Assembly: GCF_024764835.1 (NCBI RefSeq)
Contig: NZ_JALIGE010000065.1
Coordinates: forward strand, 1-64,000
Length of the DNA stretch: 64,000 nucleotides
From: Scandinavium hiltneri
GTDB lineage: Bacteria; Pseudomonadota; Gammaproteobacteria; Enterobacterales; Enterobacteriaceae
Reading direction: 5' to 3'
This document shows, piece by piece, positions 18,362 to 27,732 of this stretch (within the stretch, counting starts at the first letter, position 1; each line of letters starts with the position of its first letter). The position numbers were made by a program, and so were the translations under genes. The notes beneath the pieces are model-generated. The model was not told the DNA's origin and made no database searches. It was given only the letters and a program-made list of their open reading frames with translations.

Positions 18362-18691
18362 ATGAGCGATAAAATTATTCACCTGACTGACGATAGTTTT
18401 GACACGGACGTACTCAAAGCTGACGGGGTTACCCTCGTTGATTTCTGGGCAGAGTGGTGTGGTCCGTGCAAAATGATTGCCCCGATTCTGGATGAAATCG
18501 CTGAAGAGTTCGAAGGTAAGCTGACCGTTGCAAAACTGAACATCGACCAGAACCCGGGCACTGCGCCGAAATACGGCATTCGCGGTATCCCGACTCTGCT
18601 GCTGTTCAAAAACGGTGAAGTCGCCGCGACCAAAGTGGGCGCGTTGTCTAAAGGCCAGCTGAAAGAATTCCTCGAAGCAAACCTCGCCTGA
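18362..18691 (+). CDS. trxA: Thioredoxin 1
   Basis: The 109-residue thioredoxin reduces protein disulfides, including those of ribonucleotide reductase. The active site WCGPC places the redox cysteines at residues 33 and 36, and the cis-proline lies in GIPTLLLF. The frame is open further upstream, but ATG 18362 gives the conserved MSDKIIHLTDD start with GTGGAG in front of it. A long imperfect stem (18711-18717 with 18744-18750) lies after the gene without a T run. Confidence 0.98.
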   Translation: MSDKIIHLTDDSFDTDVLKADGVTLVDFWAEWCGPCKMIAPILDEIAEEFEGKLTVAKLNIDQNPGTAPKYGIRGIPTLLLFKNGEVAATKVGALSKGQLKEFLEANLA

Positions 18692-18775
18692 TCCAGCACT
18701 GGGTTGATGTGGCGTCCGCTGTTCCGAAAATGTCGGGACCGCTGGACGCCCGCCCTGAGTCGTGCTAAGTTAACG

Positions 18776-18804
18776 TTGACTTCGTTTTAAACATACCTTA
18801 TGTA
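18776..18804 (+). promoter_or_regulatory. rho promoter
   Basis: TTGACT (18776-18781) and TATGTA (18799-18804) are separated by 17 bp. They give a start near 18811 and a leader of about 210 nt before rho. In E. coli rho regulates itself by Rho-dependent termination in this leader. Confidence 0.6.
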
Positions 18805-18865
18805 GTTTGAATCTGATTTAGCCAATACTTCCCGTACCACATCTTTATACGCGTGAAGTTGATAG

Positions 18866-18949
18866 ATTTCAGGCAGATCACTCTTTCCGTCTCGTCGTTT
18901 CAGTTCTGCGTCCTTTCCTTTGACCAGGCAGCGTACAGGCATGAGTTGA
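18866..18949 (+). pseudogene. rhoL: Degenerate rho leader peptide frame
   Basis: Read in the frame ending at TGA 18949, the sequence encodes RFSS, then PLTRQR and MS, which aligns with the C-terminal half of E. coli RhoL. Upstream in the same frame the codon before ATT TCA is TAG (18863-18865), where E. coli has CAG, and no ATG precedes it. The leader peptide therefore appears to lack a start, unless a non-AUG codon is used. The DNA similarity may be kept for RNA or Rho-binding reasons. The alignment is from memory. Confidence 0.5.
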
Positions 18950-19021
18950 TGGCCGTAAACAGGCATGGATGACCCTGCCATACCATTCACAATACGTTCG
19001 AGATTTACCCCTCACACCACT

Positions 19022-20281
19022 ATGAATCTTACCGAATTAAAGAATACGCCGGTTTCTGAGCTGATTACTCTCGGCGAAAATATGGGGCTGGAAAACCAAG
19101 CCCGTATGCGCAAACAGGACATCATATTTGCCATCCTGAAGCAGCACGCGAAGAGTGGCGAAGATATCTTTGGCGACGGTGTGCTGGAGATTCTGCAGGA
19201 TGGATTTGGTTTCCTCCGTTCCGCAGACAGCTCCTACCTCGCCGGTCCCGATGACATCTACGTTTCCCCCAGCCAAATCCGCCGTTTCAACCTCCGTACA
19301 GGTGACACCATTTCCGGTAAGATTCGTCCTCCTAAAGAGGGTGAGCGTTACTTTGCATTGTTGAAAGTTAACGAAGTTAACTACGACAAGCCGGAAAATG
19401 CGCGTAACAAAATTCTGTTCGAGAACTTAACGCCGCTGCATGCGAATTCTCGTCTGCGTATGGAACGTGGGAATGGCTCAACTGAAGACTTAACCGCTCG
19501 CGTACTGGATCTGGCATCGCCGATCGGTCGTGGCCAGCGTGGTCTGATTGTCGCACCGCCGAAAGCCGGTAAAACTATGCTGCTGCAGAACATCGCGCAA
19601 AGCATCGCGTACAATCACCCAGACTGCGTGTTGATGGTTCTGCTTATCGACGAACGTCCGGAAGAAGTGACCGAGATGCAGCGTCTGGTTAAAGGTGAAG
19701 TTGTTGCTTCTACCTTTGATGAGCCAGCCTCTCGTCACGTTCAGGTTGCTGAGATGGTTATTGAGAAGGCTAAGCGCCTGGTCGAGCACAAGAAAGACGT
19801 TATCATTCTGCTCGATTCAATCACTCGTCTGGCTCGTGCCTACAACACCGTCGTACCGGCTTCCGGTAAAGTCCTGACCGGTGGTGTGGATGCGAACGCA
19901 CTGCACCGTCCGAAACGCTTCTTCGGTGCTGCGCGTAACGTGGAAGAGGGTGGTAGTCTGACTATCATCGCTACCGCGCTGGTTGATACCGGTTCTAAAA
20001 TGGATGAAGTTATCTACGAAGAATTTAAAGGTACCGGCAACATGGAACTGCATCTGGCGCGTAAAATCGCTGAGAAACGTGTGTTCCCTGCTATCGACTA
20101 CAACCGTTCTGGTACGCGTAAAGAAGAGCTGCTCACCACTCAGGAAGAGCTGCAGAAAATGTGGATCCTGCGCAAAATCATCCATCCAATGGGTGAAATC
20201 GACGCGATGGAGTTCCTCATTAATAAGCTGGCGATGACCAAAACAAACGACGATTTCTTCGATATGATGAAGCGTTCGTAA
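19022..20281 (+). CDS. rho: Transcription termination factor Rho
   Basis: The 419-residue hexameric RNA-dependent ATPase terminates transcription. It has the N-terminal helix bundle and OSB RNA-binding domain (about 1-130), the Walker A loop VAPPKAGKT near residue 180, Walker B VIILLDSITRLAR near 260, and the Q- and R-loop region after it. The start giving MNLTELKNT matches E. coli; an in-frame ATG at 18965 would add 19 residues without family support. A strong terminator follows. Confidence 0.98.
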   Translation: MNLTELKNTPVSELITLGENMGLENQARMRKQDIIFAILKQHAKSGEDIFGDGVLEILQDGFGFLRSADSSYLAGPDDIYVSPSQIRRFNLRTGDTISGKIRPPKEGERYFALLKVNEVNYDKPENARNKILFENLTPLHANSRLRMERGNGSTEDLTARVLDLASPIGRGQRGLIVAPPKAGKTMLLQNIAQSIAYNHPDCVLMVLLIDERPEEVTEMQRLVKGEVVASTFDEPASRHVQVAEMVIEKAKRLVEHKKDVIILLDSITRLARAYNTVVPASGKVLTGGVDANALHRPKRFFGAARNVEEGGSLTIIATALVDTGSKMDEVIYEEFKGTGNMELHLARKIAEKRVFPAIDYNRSGTRKEELLTTQEELQKMWILRKIIHPMGEIDAMEFLINKLAMTKTNDDFFDMMKRS

Positions 20282-20294
20282 GTTTCGCAAGACT

Positions 20295-20330
20295 TAAAAA
20301 CGCCACGCAACCGCGTGGCGTTTTTGTTTT
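20295..20330 (+). terminator. rho terminator
   Basis: AAAAACGCCACGC and GCGTGGCGTTTTT pair over 13 bp with an AACC loop, and more T residues follow. It ends 14 bp after the rho stop codon region and separates rho from the ECA operon. Confidence 0.95.
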
Positions 20331-20502
20331 AGTGCATACTCATTGAGTTAGCGGAATGGTCAAATTTGCGAGTTTTTAATTGAGGCCGCAATATTTTGCG
20401 CAAAATACCAACAAATCCCTTAAAACTCAGTCGTATTCCTCTTCAGGCGAACGGCTATCATGAGTATACTTTCGGTAATAATTTTCCCAGAGAGCACGCA
20501 TT

Positions 20503-21606
20503 GTGAATTTACTGACAGCATGCGCTGATCTGATCAGTATTTTTTTGTTCACAACCTTATTCCTTTTTTTCGCGCGCAAGGCAGCTAAAAAGGTGGGTTT
20601 AGTGGATAAACCCAATTTCCGTAAACGTCACCAGGGGATGATCCCTCTGGTCGGCGGAATTTCTGTGTTTGCAGGAGTGTGTTTTGCCTTCGGTCTGGTC
20701 GATTACTACATTCCCCACGCTAAGTTGTATCTGAGCTGCGCTGCTGTACTGGTGGCGGTTGGTGCGCTGGACGATCGCTATGACATCAGCGTGAAGTTTC
20801 GCGCAATGGTTCAGGCCATCGTTGCGGTTCTGATGATGATACAGGGGAGCTTATACCTGAGCAGTCTGGGCTACATCTTTGGTTCCTGGGAGCTTGTTCT
20901 CGGTCCGTTCGGCTACTTCCTTACCCTGTTTGCAGTCTGGGCCGCTATCAATGCCTTCAACATGGTTGATGGTATCGACGGCCTGCTGGGGGGGCTTTCA
21001 AGCGTTTCCTTTGGCGCAATGGGGATAATCCTGTGGTTGGATGGCCAGTACAGCCTCGCCATGTGGTGTTTCGCGATGATTGCGGCGATCCTCCCTTACG
21101 TTCTGTTGAATCTGGGGCTGCTTGGACGTCGGTATAAGGTCTTCATGGGAGACGCGGGCAGCACGTTGATCGGTTTCACTGTCATCTGGATATTACTGGA
21201 AACGACCCAGGGGAAAACCCATCCGATAAGCCCGGTTACCGCGCTGTGGATTATTGCTATTCCGTTGATGGACATGGTTGCCATTATGTTCCGTCGTTTA
21301 CGCAAAGGAATGAGTCCCTTCTCCGCCGACAGGCAGCACATTCATCACCTGATCATGCGGGCCGGTTTTACCTCCCGACAGGCTTTTGTGCTGATTACTC
21401 TCGCTGCTGCGCTGCTAGCGGTCGTTGGGGTAGTTGGCGAATACACGCGAATTATCCCAGAATGGGGCATGTTACTCCTGTTTGTACTTGCCTTTTTTAT
21501 GTACGGTTACTGCATAAAACGCGCATGGAAAGTGGTGCGCTTCATCAAAAGAGTGAAGCGGCGAATTCGCCGGCATAGCGATAAAACACACCATTTAACC
21601 AAATGA
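20503..21606 (+). CDS. wecA: UDP-GlcNAc:undecaprenyl-phosphate GlcNAc-1-phosphate transferase
   Basis: The 367-residue polytopic membrane enzyme starts ECA synthesis, and usually O antigen synthesis, by making undecaprenyl-PP-GlcNAc (lipid I). The catalytic aspartates are visible: Asp90-Asp91 in GALDDRYD and the pair in NMVDGIDGLLGG near 156-159. The cytoplasmic HIHHLIMR motif lies near residue 280. About eleven hydrophobic segments can be read. It heads the ECA operon, 221 bp after rho. Confidence 0.97.
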   Translation: MNLLTACADLISIFLFTTLFLFFARKAAKKVGLVDKPNFRKRHQGMIPLVGGISVFAGVCFAFGLVDYYIPHAKLYLSCAAVLVAVGALDDRYDISVKFRAMVQAIVAVLMMIQGSLYLSSLGYIFGSWELVLGPFGYFLTLFAVWAAINAFNMVDGIDGLLGGLSSVSFGAMGIILWLDGQYSLAMWCFAMIAAILPYVLLNLGLLGRRYKVFMGDAGSTLIGFTVIWILLETTQGKTHPISPVTALWIIAIPLMDMVAIMFRRLRKGMSPFSADRQHIHHLIMRAGFTSRQAFVLITLAAALLAVVGVVGEYTRIIPEWGMLLLFVLAFFMYGYCIKRAWKVVRFIKRVKRRIRRHSDKTHHLTK

Positions 21607-21619
21607 ATCTGGAAAAGAG

Positions 21620-22666
21620 ATGACACAACAATTACCGGTAGCAAACTCAGTGAGCGCTGAAAATGAGCTGGATATTCGCGGTCTGTTTTGTACGCTATGG
21701 GCAGGAAAACGCTGGATTATCGGCATTGCCTTTTTGTTTGTTCTGATTGTGCTTGTCTATACCTTCTTTGCCCGGCAGGAGTGGAGCGCTACCGCTATCA
21801 CAGATCGGCCGACGGTCAACATGCTGGGGGGCTATTATTCCCAGCAACAGTTTTTACGCAATCTGGATATCAAGGCGAATCTGGCGAGCCCCGATCAGCC
21901 TTCTGCTATGGATGAATCGTACAAAGAGTTCATCATGCAGCTGGCGTCATGGGATACCCGCCGTGAATTCTGGTCGCAAACGGACTACTACAAGCAACGT
22001 CAGTCAGGAAATGCGCGTGCCGATGCCGCACTGTTGGACGACTTAATTAACGATATACAGTTCATGCCGGGTGACCCACTGAAAAGCGTGAACGACAGCA
22101 TCAAGCTGGTGGCAGAAACGGCCCCGGATGCTAATAATCTGCTGCGCCAGTATGTGGCCTTTGCCAGCCAGCGGGCTGCAGGTCACCTGAATGATGAACT
22201 GAAAGGCGCGTGGGCGGCACGTACCATCCAGATGAAGGCGCAGGTTAAGCGCCAGGAAGAGGTGGCTCAGTCTATTTTCGATCGCAATATTCACAGCGTT
22301 CAGCAAGCATTGAAAGTGGCGCAGCAGAACAACATTTCCCGCAGCGAAACGGATGTTCCGGCGGAGCAGTTGCCTGACTCCGAACTTTTCCTGCTCGGTC
22401 GCCCAATGCTGCAGGCAAGACTCGAAAATCTACAATCTGTTGGTCCTGATTTTGATCTCGACTACGACCAGAATCGTGCGATGCTGACCACGCTCAATGT
22501 TGGCCCAACTCTCGACCCTCGTTTTCAGACCTACCGTTATTTACGGACGCCGGAAGAGCCGGTAAAACGCGACAGTCCGCGCCGCGTCTTTCTGATGGTA
22601 ATGTGGGGTATTGTCGGTGCGCTGATTGGCGCGGGCATCGCGTTGGTGCGTCGTCGCACACAGTAA
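21620..22666 (+). CDS. wzzE: ECA chain length regulator
   Basis: The 348-residue polysaccharide co-polymerase sets the length of ECA chains. One transmembrane segment lies near residues 32-52, a large periplasmic coiled domain follows, and a second membrane segment with a glycine-rich stretch lies at 325-343, the usual Wzz plan. It follows wecA by 13 bp and acts with WzyE, encoded later in the operon. Confidence 0.95.
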   Translation: MTQQLPVANSVSAENELDIRGLFCTLWAGKRWIIGIAFLFVLIVLVYTFFARQEWSATAITDRPTVNMLGGYYSQQQFLRNLDIKANLASPDQPSAMDESYKEFIMQLASWDTRREFWSQTDYYKQRQSGNARADAALLDDLINDIQFMPGDPLKSVNDSIKLVAETAPDANNLLRQYVAFASQRAAGHLNDELKGAWAARTIQMKAQVKRQEEVAQSIFDRNIHSVQQALKVAQQNNISRSETDVPAEQLPDSELFLLGRPMLQARLENLQSVGPDFDLDYDQNRAMLTTLNVGPTLDPRFQTYRYLRTPEEPVKRDSPRRVFLMVMWGIVGALIGAGIALVRRRTQ

Positions 22667-22723
22667 CATGTACTTCGTGGCGAGGCGGATTATGCCGTCG
22701 CTACCTATTCAAAGAGAATTGAT

Positions 22724-23854
22724 GTGAAAGTATTAACCGTATTTGGCACACGCCCAGAGGCGATTAAAATGGCGCCGTTGGTCCATGCATTGGCAAATGA
22801 CCCGCATTTTGAGGCCAAAGTCTGCGTCACGGCACAGCATCGGGAAATGTTGGATCAGGTGCTGAAACTGTTTTCCATCGTTCCTGATTACGATCTCAAC
22901 GTGATGAGCCCTGGGCAGGGACTGACGGAAATCACCTGCCGGATTCTGCAGGGCCTAAAACCGGTACTGGAATCCTTCAAACCTGATGTTGTACTGGTGC
23001 ACGGTGATACCACAACGACCATGGCCGCGAGTCTGGCCGCATTTTATCAGCGTATCCCGGTCGGGCACGTTGAGGCTGGCCTGCGCACGGGTGATCTCTA
23101 TTCCCCGTGGCCGGAAGAAGCCAACCGCACTATGACGGGCCATCTGGCGATGTACCATTTCGCGCCGACGGAGAATTCCCGTCAGAACCTGCTGCGTGAG
23201 AACATTTCCGGGCAGGGCATCGTCGTGACGGGCAATACTGTGATTGATGCGCTCTACTGGGTGCGTGACCGCGTGCTGGCTGATGAGTCCTTACGCAACG
23301 AATTGTCTGGCCGTTATCCATTCTTAGACAACGACAAAAAGCTTATCCTGGTCACGGGCCATCGTCGTGAAAGTTTCGGTCAGGGCTTTGAGCAGATTTG
23401 CCAGGCGCTGGCAGAAGTGGCCGCAGAAAACCCGGACGTTCAGGTTGTTTATCCGGTTCATCTCAACCCGAACGTGAGCGAGCCGGTTAACCGCATTCTT
23501 GGCCATGTGGACAACGTCTTTCTGATTGAACCGCAGGACTACCTGCCGTTCGTCTGGCTGATGAATCGCGCATGGTTGATCCTCACTGACTCCGGCGGGA
23601 TTCAGGAAGAAGCACCGTCGCTGGGTAAACCGGTACTGGTGATGCGCGATACCACTGAGCGCCCAGAAGCCGTAGATGCTGGAACCGTCCGTCTGGTGGG
23701 TACTGATCGTCAGAACATAGTGAATGAAGTTACGCGATTGCTGCGTGACGAGAAGGAGTATCAGGCAATGAGCCGGGCCCATAACCCTTATGGTGACGGT
23801 CAGGCCTGTAGTCGAATTTTGTCAGCACTCAAAAAAAATCAGGAAACACTATGA
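22724..23854 (+). CDS. wecB: UDP-GlcNAc 2-epimerase (non-hydrolysing)
   Basis: The 376-residue cytoplasmic GT-B-fold enzyme turns UDP-GlcNAc into UDP-ManNAc, precursor of the second ECA sugar. The conserved TGHRRESFGQGFE lies near residues 211-223 and SGGIQEE near 290. The start is GTG 22724, since the overlapping ATG (22722) reads straight into a stop; E. coli wecB also starts with GTG. It overlaps wecC by 4 bp. Confidence 0.96.
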   Translation: MKVLTVFGTRPEAIKMAPLVHALANDPHFEAKVCVTAQHREMLDQVLKLFSIVPDYDLNVMSPGQGLTEITCRILQGLKPVLESFKPDVVLVHGDTTTTMAASLAAFYQRIPVGHVEAGLRTGDLYSPWPEEANRTMTGHLAMYHFAPTENSRQNLLRENISGQGIVVTGNTVIDALYWVRDRVLADESLRNELSGRYPFLDNDKKLILVTGHRRESFGQGFEQICQALAEVAAENPDVQVVYPVHLNPNVSEPVNRILGHVDNVFLIEPQDYLPFVWLMNRAWLILTDSGGIQEEAPSLGKPVLVMRDTTERPEAVDAGTVRLVGTDRQNIVNEVTRLLRDEKEYQAMSRAHNPYGDGQACSRILSALKKNQETL

Positions 23855-25113
23855 GTTTTTCGACCATCTCTGTCATTGGCCTTGGCTACATCGGACTGCC
23901 AACGGCAGCGGCATTTGCCTCACGCCAGAAACAGGTGGTGGGTGTGGATATCAATCAGCACGCGGTAGACACCATCAACCGCGGTGAAATCCATATCGTT
24001 GAACCCGATCTTGGTCAGGTTGTCAAAACGGCGGTCGAAGGTGGCTACCTGCGCGCTAGCACGACGCCGGTTGAAGCCGATGCCTACCTGATTGCCGTGC
24101 CTACGCCGTTTAAAGGCGAGCATGAGCCTGACATGGCGTTTGTCGAATCGGCTGCACGCTTCATTGCGGCGGTGCTCAAGAAGGGCGCGTTGGTGATCCT
24201 CGAGTCCACCTCTCCGGTGGGCGCGACGGAACAGGTGGCCGAGTGGCTGGCAGAAATGCGTCCGGACTTGAGCTTCCCCCAGCAGGCAGGCGAACTGGCT
24301 GATGTGAATATCGCCTACTGCCCGGAGCGTGTGCTGCCGGGCCAGGTGATGGTCGAACTCATTAAAAATGATCGCGTGATTGGCGGCATGACCCCCATCT
24401 GCTCTACGAGAGCAAGCGAGCTCTACAACATCTTCCTCGAAGGGGAATGTGTGGTAACCAACGCGCGTACAGCGGAAATGTGTAAACTCACGGAAAACAG
24501 TTTTCGCGACGTAAATATCGCGTTTGCCAACGAACTGTCGCTGATTTGTGCCGATCAGGGGATCAACGTCTGGGAGCTGATTCGCCTCGCGAATCGTCAT
24601 CCGCGCGTTAACATTCTCCAGCCGGGACCGGGAGTGGGCGGACACTGTATCGCCGTTGACCCGTGGTTTATCGTGGCGCAGAACCCGCAGCATGCGAGAT
24701 TGATTCGCACTGCGCGTGAAGTGAACGACCACAAACCGCATTGGGTTATGAATCAGGTGAAAGCCATGGTCGCCGATTGCCTGGCCGCCAGCGATAAGCG
24801 TGCCAGTGACGTCAAAATTGCCTGTTTCGGGCTGGCATTCAAACCGAATATCGACGATCTGCGTGAAAGCCCGGCGATGGAAATCGCGACGCTGATTGCT
24901 GACTGGCACAGCGGTGAAACTTTGGTGGTAGAGCCCAATGTTCATCAACTGCCGAAAAAACTCACCGATAAAGCCACGCTGGTTTCTTTGGATGATGCCC
25001 TGCATGATGCCGACGTGCTGGTGATGCTGGTCGATCACAAACAGTTCAAGGCCGTTAACGGCGACAGCATCAAGCAGACGTTTGTGGTGGACACCAAAGG
25101 AGTGTGGCGTTGA
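23851..25113 (+). CDS. wecC: UDP-N-acetyl-D-mannosamine dehydrogenase
   Basis: The 420-residue NAD-dependent dehydrogenase oxidises UDP-ManNAc to UDP-ManNAcA. The Rossmann motif GLGYIGLPTA lies at residues 10-19, and the UDP-sugar dehydrogenase signature around GPGVGGHCIAVDPWF, with its catalytic cysteine, lies near 256-270. ATGA overlaps couple it to wecB, and TTGA to rffG. Confidence 0.97.
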   Translation: MSFSTISVIGLGYIGLPTAAAFASRQKQVVGVDINQHAVDTINRGEIHIVEPDLGQVVKTAVEGGYLRASTTPVEADAYLIAVPTPFKGEHEPDMAFVESAARFIAAVLKKGALVILESTSPVGATEQVAEWLAEMRPDLSFPQQAGELADVNIAYCPERVLPGQVMVELIKNDRVIGGMTPICSTRASELYNIFLEGECVVTNARTAEMCKLTENSFRDVNIAFANELSLICADQGINVWELIRLANRHPRVNILQPGPGVGGHCIAVDPWFIVAQNPQHARLIRTAREVNDHKPHWVMNQVKAMVADCLAASDKRASDVKIACFGLAFKPNIDDLRESPAMEIATLIADWHSGETLVVEPNVHQLPKKLTDKATLVSLDDALHDADVLVMLVDHKQFKAVNGDSIKQTFVVDTKGVWR

Positions 25114-26177
25114 AAAAGATTCTGGTGACCGGCGGCGCGGGCTTTATTGGCTCGGCCGTGGCGCGTTATATCATCAGTGAAACCACCGACAGCGTTGTGG
25201 TAGTTGATAAGCTGACCTACGCCGGAAATCTTGCTTCGCTTGCCCCCGTATCTCAAAGCGAACGTTTCGCCTTTGAGCAGGTCGATATCTGTGACCGCCA
25301 GGCGTTGGACGATGTTTTTGCCCGCCATCAGCCCGATCTGGTCATGCACCTGGCGGCAGAGAGCCATGTCGATCGTTCCATTGACGGTCCTGCGGCGTTC
25401 ATCGAAACCAACATACTTGGCACCTATACCCTATTAGAAGCGGCGCGCGGCTGGTGGAATACCCTGGCAGACGATAAAAAATCGGCGTTCCGTTTCCATC
25501 ATATCTCCACCGATGAAGTGTATGGCGACCTGCACGGCAGCGATGATTTCTTCACAGAAACCACGCCGTATGCGCCAAGCAGCCCTTATTCAGCGTCGAA
25601 AGCAGGTAGCGATCATTTGGTGCGTGCATGGCTGCGAACTTATGGTCTGCCAACGCTGGTCACCAACTGCTCGAATAACTACGGGCCCTATCACTTCCCG
25701 GAAAAGCTTATCCCGCTGACGATTTTGAATGCACTGGCGGGCAAGACGCTGCCGGTTTATGGCAATGGACAGCAGGTGCGCGATTGGCTTTATGTGGAAG
25801 ATCACGCCCGCGCGCTGTACCGCGTGGTGACTACCGGTGTCGTGGGCGAGACTTACAATATCGGTGGCCATAACGAACGTCAGAATATTGATGTGGTTCG
25901 CACCGTCTGTGCACTGCTTGAAGAGCTGGTACCGCAAAAGCCTGAAGGCGTGGCCAGGTATCAGGATTTGATCACCTACGTGACCGACAGACCCGGGCAT
26001 GACGAGCGTTACGCCATCGATGCGGCAAAAATTGAACGCGAACTGGGATGGACGCCGCAAGAGACATTTGAAACCGGAATGCGCAAAACGGTCCAATGGT
26101 ACCTTGCGAATCAGGCCTGGTGGCAACAGGTTCTGGATGGCAGTTATCAGGGCGAACGTCTCGGCCTGAAAGGCTAA
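25110..26177 (+). CDS. rffG: dTDP-glucose 4,6-dehydratase
   Basis: The 355-residue short-chain dehydrogenase makes dTDP-4-keto-6-deoxyglucose for the Fuc4NAc branch of ECA. The NAD motif GGAGFIGS is at residues 8-15, and the catalytic STDEVYGD and YSASK motifs are present. I chose TTG 25110: AAGGAG lies 7 bases upstream and the length equals E. coli RffG. GTG 25104 would have only one base between the ribosome site and the start. The TTG overlaps the wecC stop as TTGA. Confidence 0.95.
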   Translation: MKKILVTGGAGFIGSAVARYIISETTDSVVVVDKLTYAGNLASLAPVSQSERFAFEQVDICDRQALDDVFARHQPDLVMHLAAESHVDRSIDGPAAFIETNILGTYTLLEAARGWWNTLADDKKSAFRFHHISTDEVYGDLHGSDDFFTETTPYAPSSPYSASKAGSDHLVRAWLRTYGLPTLVTNCSNNYGPYHFPEKLIPLTILNALAGKTLPVYGNGQQVRDWLYVEDHARALYRVVTTGVVGETYNIGGHNERQNIDVVRTVCALLEELVPQKPEGVARYQDLITYVTDRPGHDERYAIDAAKIERELGWTPQETFETGMRKTVQWYLANQAWWQQVLDGSYQGERLGLKG

Positions 26178-26194
26178 CTCTCCCGGGAGGACAT

Positions 26195-27076
26195 ATGAAA
26201 GGCATTATTCTGGCCGGCGGTTCTGGCACCCGATTGCATCCTATCACCCGCGGTGTTTCCAAACAGCTGCTGCCCATTTACGACAAACCGATGATCTACT
26301 ACCCCCTGTCAGTGCTCATGCTGGCAGGGATCCGTGAGATTCTGATCATCACCACACCTGAAGATATAAGCTACTTCCAGCGTCTGTTGGGTGATGGGTC
26401 TGAATTTGGTATCGAGCTGCATTATGCCGAGCAGCCAAGTCCTGATGGTCTGGCTCAGGCGTTTATCATCGGTGAAACGTTCCTGAACGGGGAACCTTCG
26501 TGCCTGGTGCTGGGCGATAACATCTTCTTCGGCCAGGGCTTCAGCCCGAAATTGCGTAGCGTTGCCGCGCGTACCGAAGGCGCAACCGTCTTTGGCTATC
26601 AGGTGATGGATCCCGAGCGTTTCGGTGTGGTTGAATTCGATGACAATTTCCGCGCAATCTCGCTGGAGGAAAAGCCCAAAGAGCCCAAGTCTAACTGGGC
26701 GGTCACCGGCCTCTATTTCTATGACCACAACGTTGTGGAGTACGCCAAACGCGTGAAACCTTCAGAGCGCGGTGAGCTGGAAATTACCTCCATTAACCAA
26801 ATGTATCTCGATGACGGTAAGCTAACCGTGGAGCTGCTCGGACGTGGATTTGCGTGGCTGGATACAGGTACTCACGACAGCCTGATTGAGGCCAGCATGT
26901 TCGTGCAAACCGTCGAAAAACGTCAGGGATTCAAAATTGCCTGCCTGGAAGAGATTGCCTGGCGCAACGGCTGGTTGGATGATTACGGCGTAAAACGCGC
27001 GGCCAATCAGTTAGCCAAAACCGGCTACGGCCAGTACCTGCTGGAGCTGCTTCGTGCCCGTCCGCGCCAGTATTGA
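26195..27076 (+). CDS. rffH: Glucose-1-phosphate thymidylyltransferase
   Basis: The 293-residue nucleotidyltransferase makes dTDP-glucose, the substrate of RffG. The N-terminal signature LAGGSGTRLHP and the product-binding GDNIFFGQGF are clear. ATG 26195 is preceded by GGGAGGAC; an open frame reaching back to 26096 would overlap rffG and lacks family support. Its end overlaps wecD by 23 bp. Confidence 0.96.
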   Translation: MKGIILAGGSGTRLHPITRGVSKQLLPIYDKPMIYYPLSVLMLAGIREILIITTPEDISYFQRLLGDGSEFGIELHYAEQPSPDGLAQAFIIGETFLNGEPSCLVLGDNIFFGQGFSPKLRSVAARTEGATVFGYQVMDPERFGVVEFDDNFRAISLEEKPKEPKSNWAVTGLYFYDHNVVEYAKRVKPSERGELEITSINQMYLDDGKLTVELLGRGFAWLDTGTHDSLIEASMFVQTVEKRQGFKIACLEEIAWRNGWLDDYGVKRAANQLAKTGYGQYLLELLRARPRQY

Positions 27077-27728
27077 TCCCCTTCACTGGGAAACACAGTT
27101 CTTTGGTATCAGCAGCGCCATTGTTCGCATGAGTGATGATGCGCCGGAACTTCACGCCGAAGAACTGGCGAACTGGTCACGCGTGCAGGCGAAAATCCCG
27201 GCGCAACGCACCGACTGGCTCGATGCGTTGCAAGCGCTCGGTTTTCAGCTGGTGGAAGGTGAAATTGATTTCCGGCTAACGGTGACGGATAGCGTTGACC
27301 CGCAGGCTGAGATTGCCACTGAAAACGACATTCCCCAGCTGCGAAAGCTAGCCGCACAGGCGTTTGCGCAGAGCCGCTTTCGAGCGCCCTGGTACGCCGA
27401 CGACGCCAGTGGCCGCTTTTACGCGCAGTGGATTGAAAATGCAGTGCGTGGCACGTTCGATCATCAATGCCTGGTTTTCCGCGATGAGAACGCGGCTATC
27501 CGCGCCTTTGTTTCTCTACGTCAGTTGAATGGCAGCGAGGCCCGGATTGGGCTGCTGGCAGGGCGCGGGGCAGGTGACATTCTCATGCAGGCTGCTGTGC
27601 ATTGGGCGCATGCGCGCCAACTGAATACGCTGTGGGTAGCGACCCAAATGGGCAATATCGCGGCACTTAAACGTTACATTCAAAGCGGTGCTGTCCCCGA
27701 AAGTACCGCCTATTGGCTATACAGGTGA
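27054..27728 (+). CDS. wecD: dTDP-4-amino-4,6-dideoxygalactose N-acetyltransferase
   Basis: The 224-residue GNAT-fold enzyme acetylates the amino sugar to dTDP-Fuc4NAc using acetyl-CoA. The acetyl-CoA loop appears as LLAGRGAGDILM near residue 165, and the C-terminal AALKRYIQSG is typical of the fold. The start is GTG 27054, inside the end of rffH, and gives the same length as E. coli WecD (RffC). It comes before the transaminase gene although its reaction follows. Confidence 0.94.
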   Translation: MPVRASIDPLHWETQFFGISSAIVRMSDDAPELHAEELANWSRVQAKIPAQRTDWLDALQALGFQLVEGEIDFRLTVTDSVDPQAEIATENDIPQLRKLAAQAFAQSRFRAPWYADDASGRFYAQWIENAVRGTFDHQCLVFRDENAAIRAFVSLRQLNGSEARIGLLAGRGAGDILMQAAVHWAHARQLNTLWVATQMGNIAALKRYIQSGAVPESTAYWLYR

Positions 27729-27732
27729 CACG

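Noticed and set aside
18787..18990. 67-codon frame antisense to the rho leader
   Set aside because: It overlaps the rho promoter and leader, has no family resemblance, and conservation there is explained by the leader itself.
23920..25038. 372-codon open frame antisense to wecC
   Set aside because: It mirrors wecC codon structure, has no ribosome site and no recognisable family; long antisense frames are common opposite GC-rich genes.
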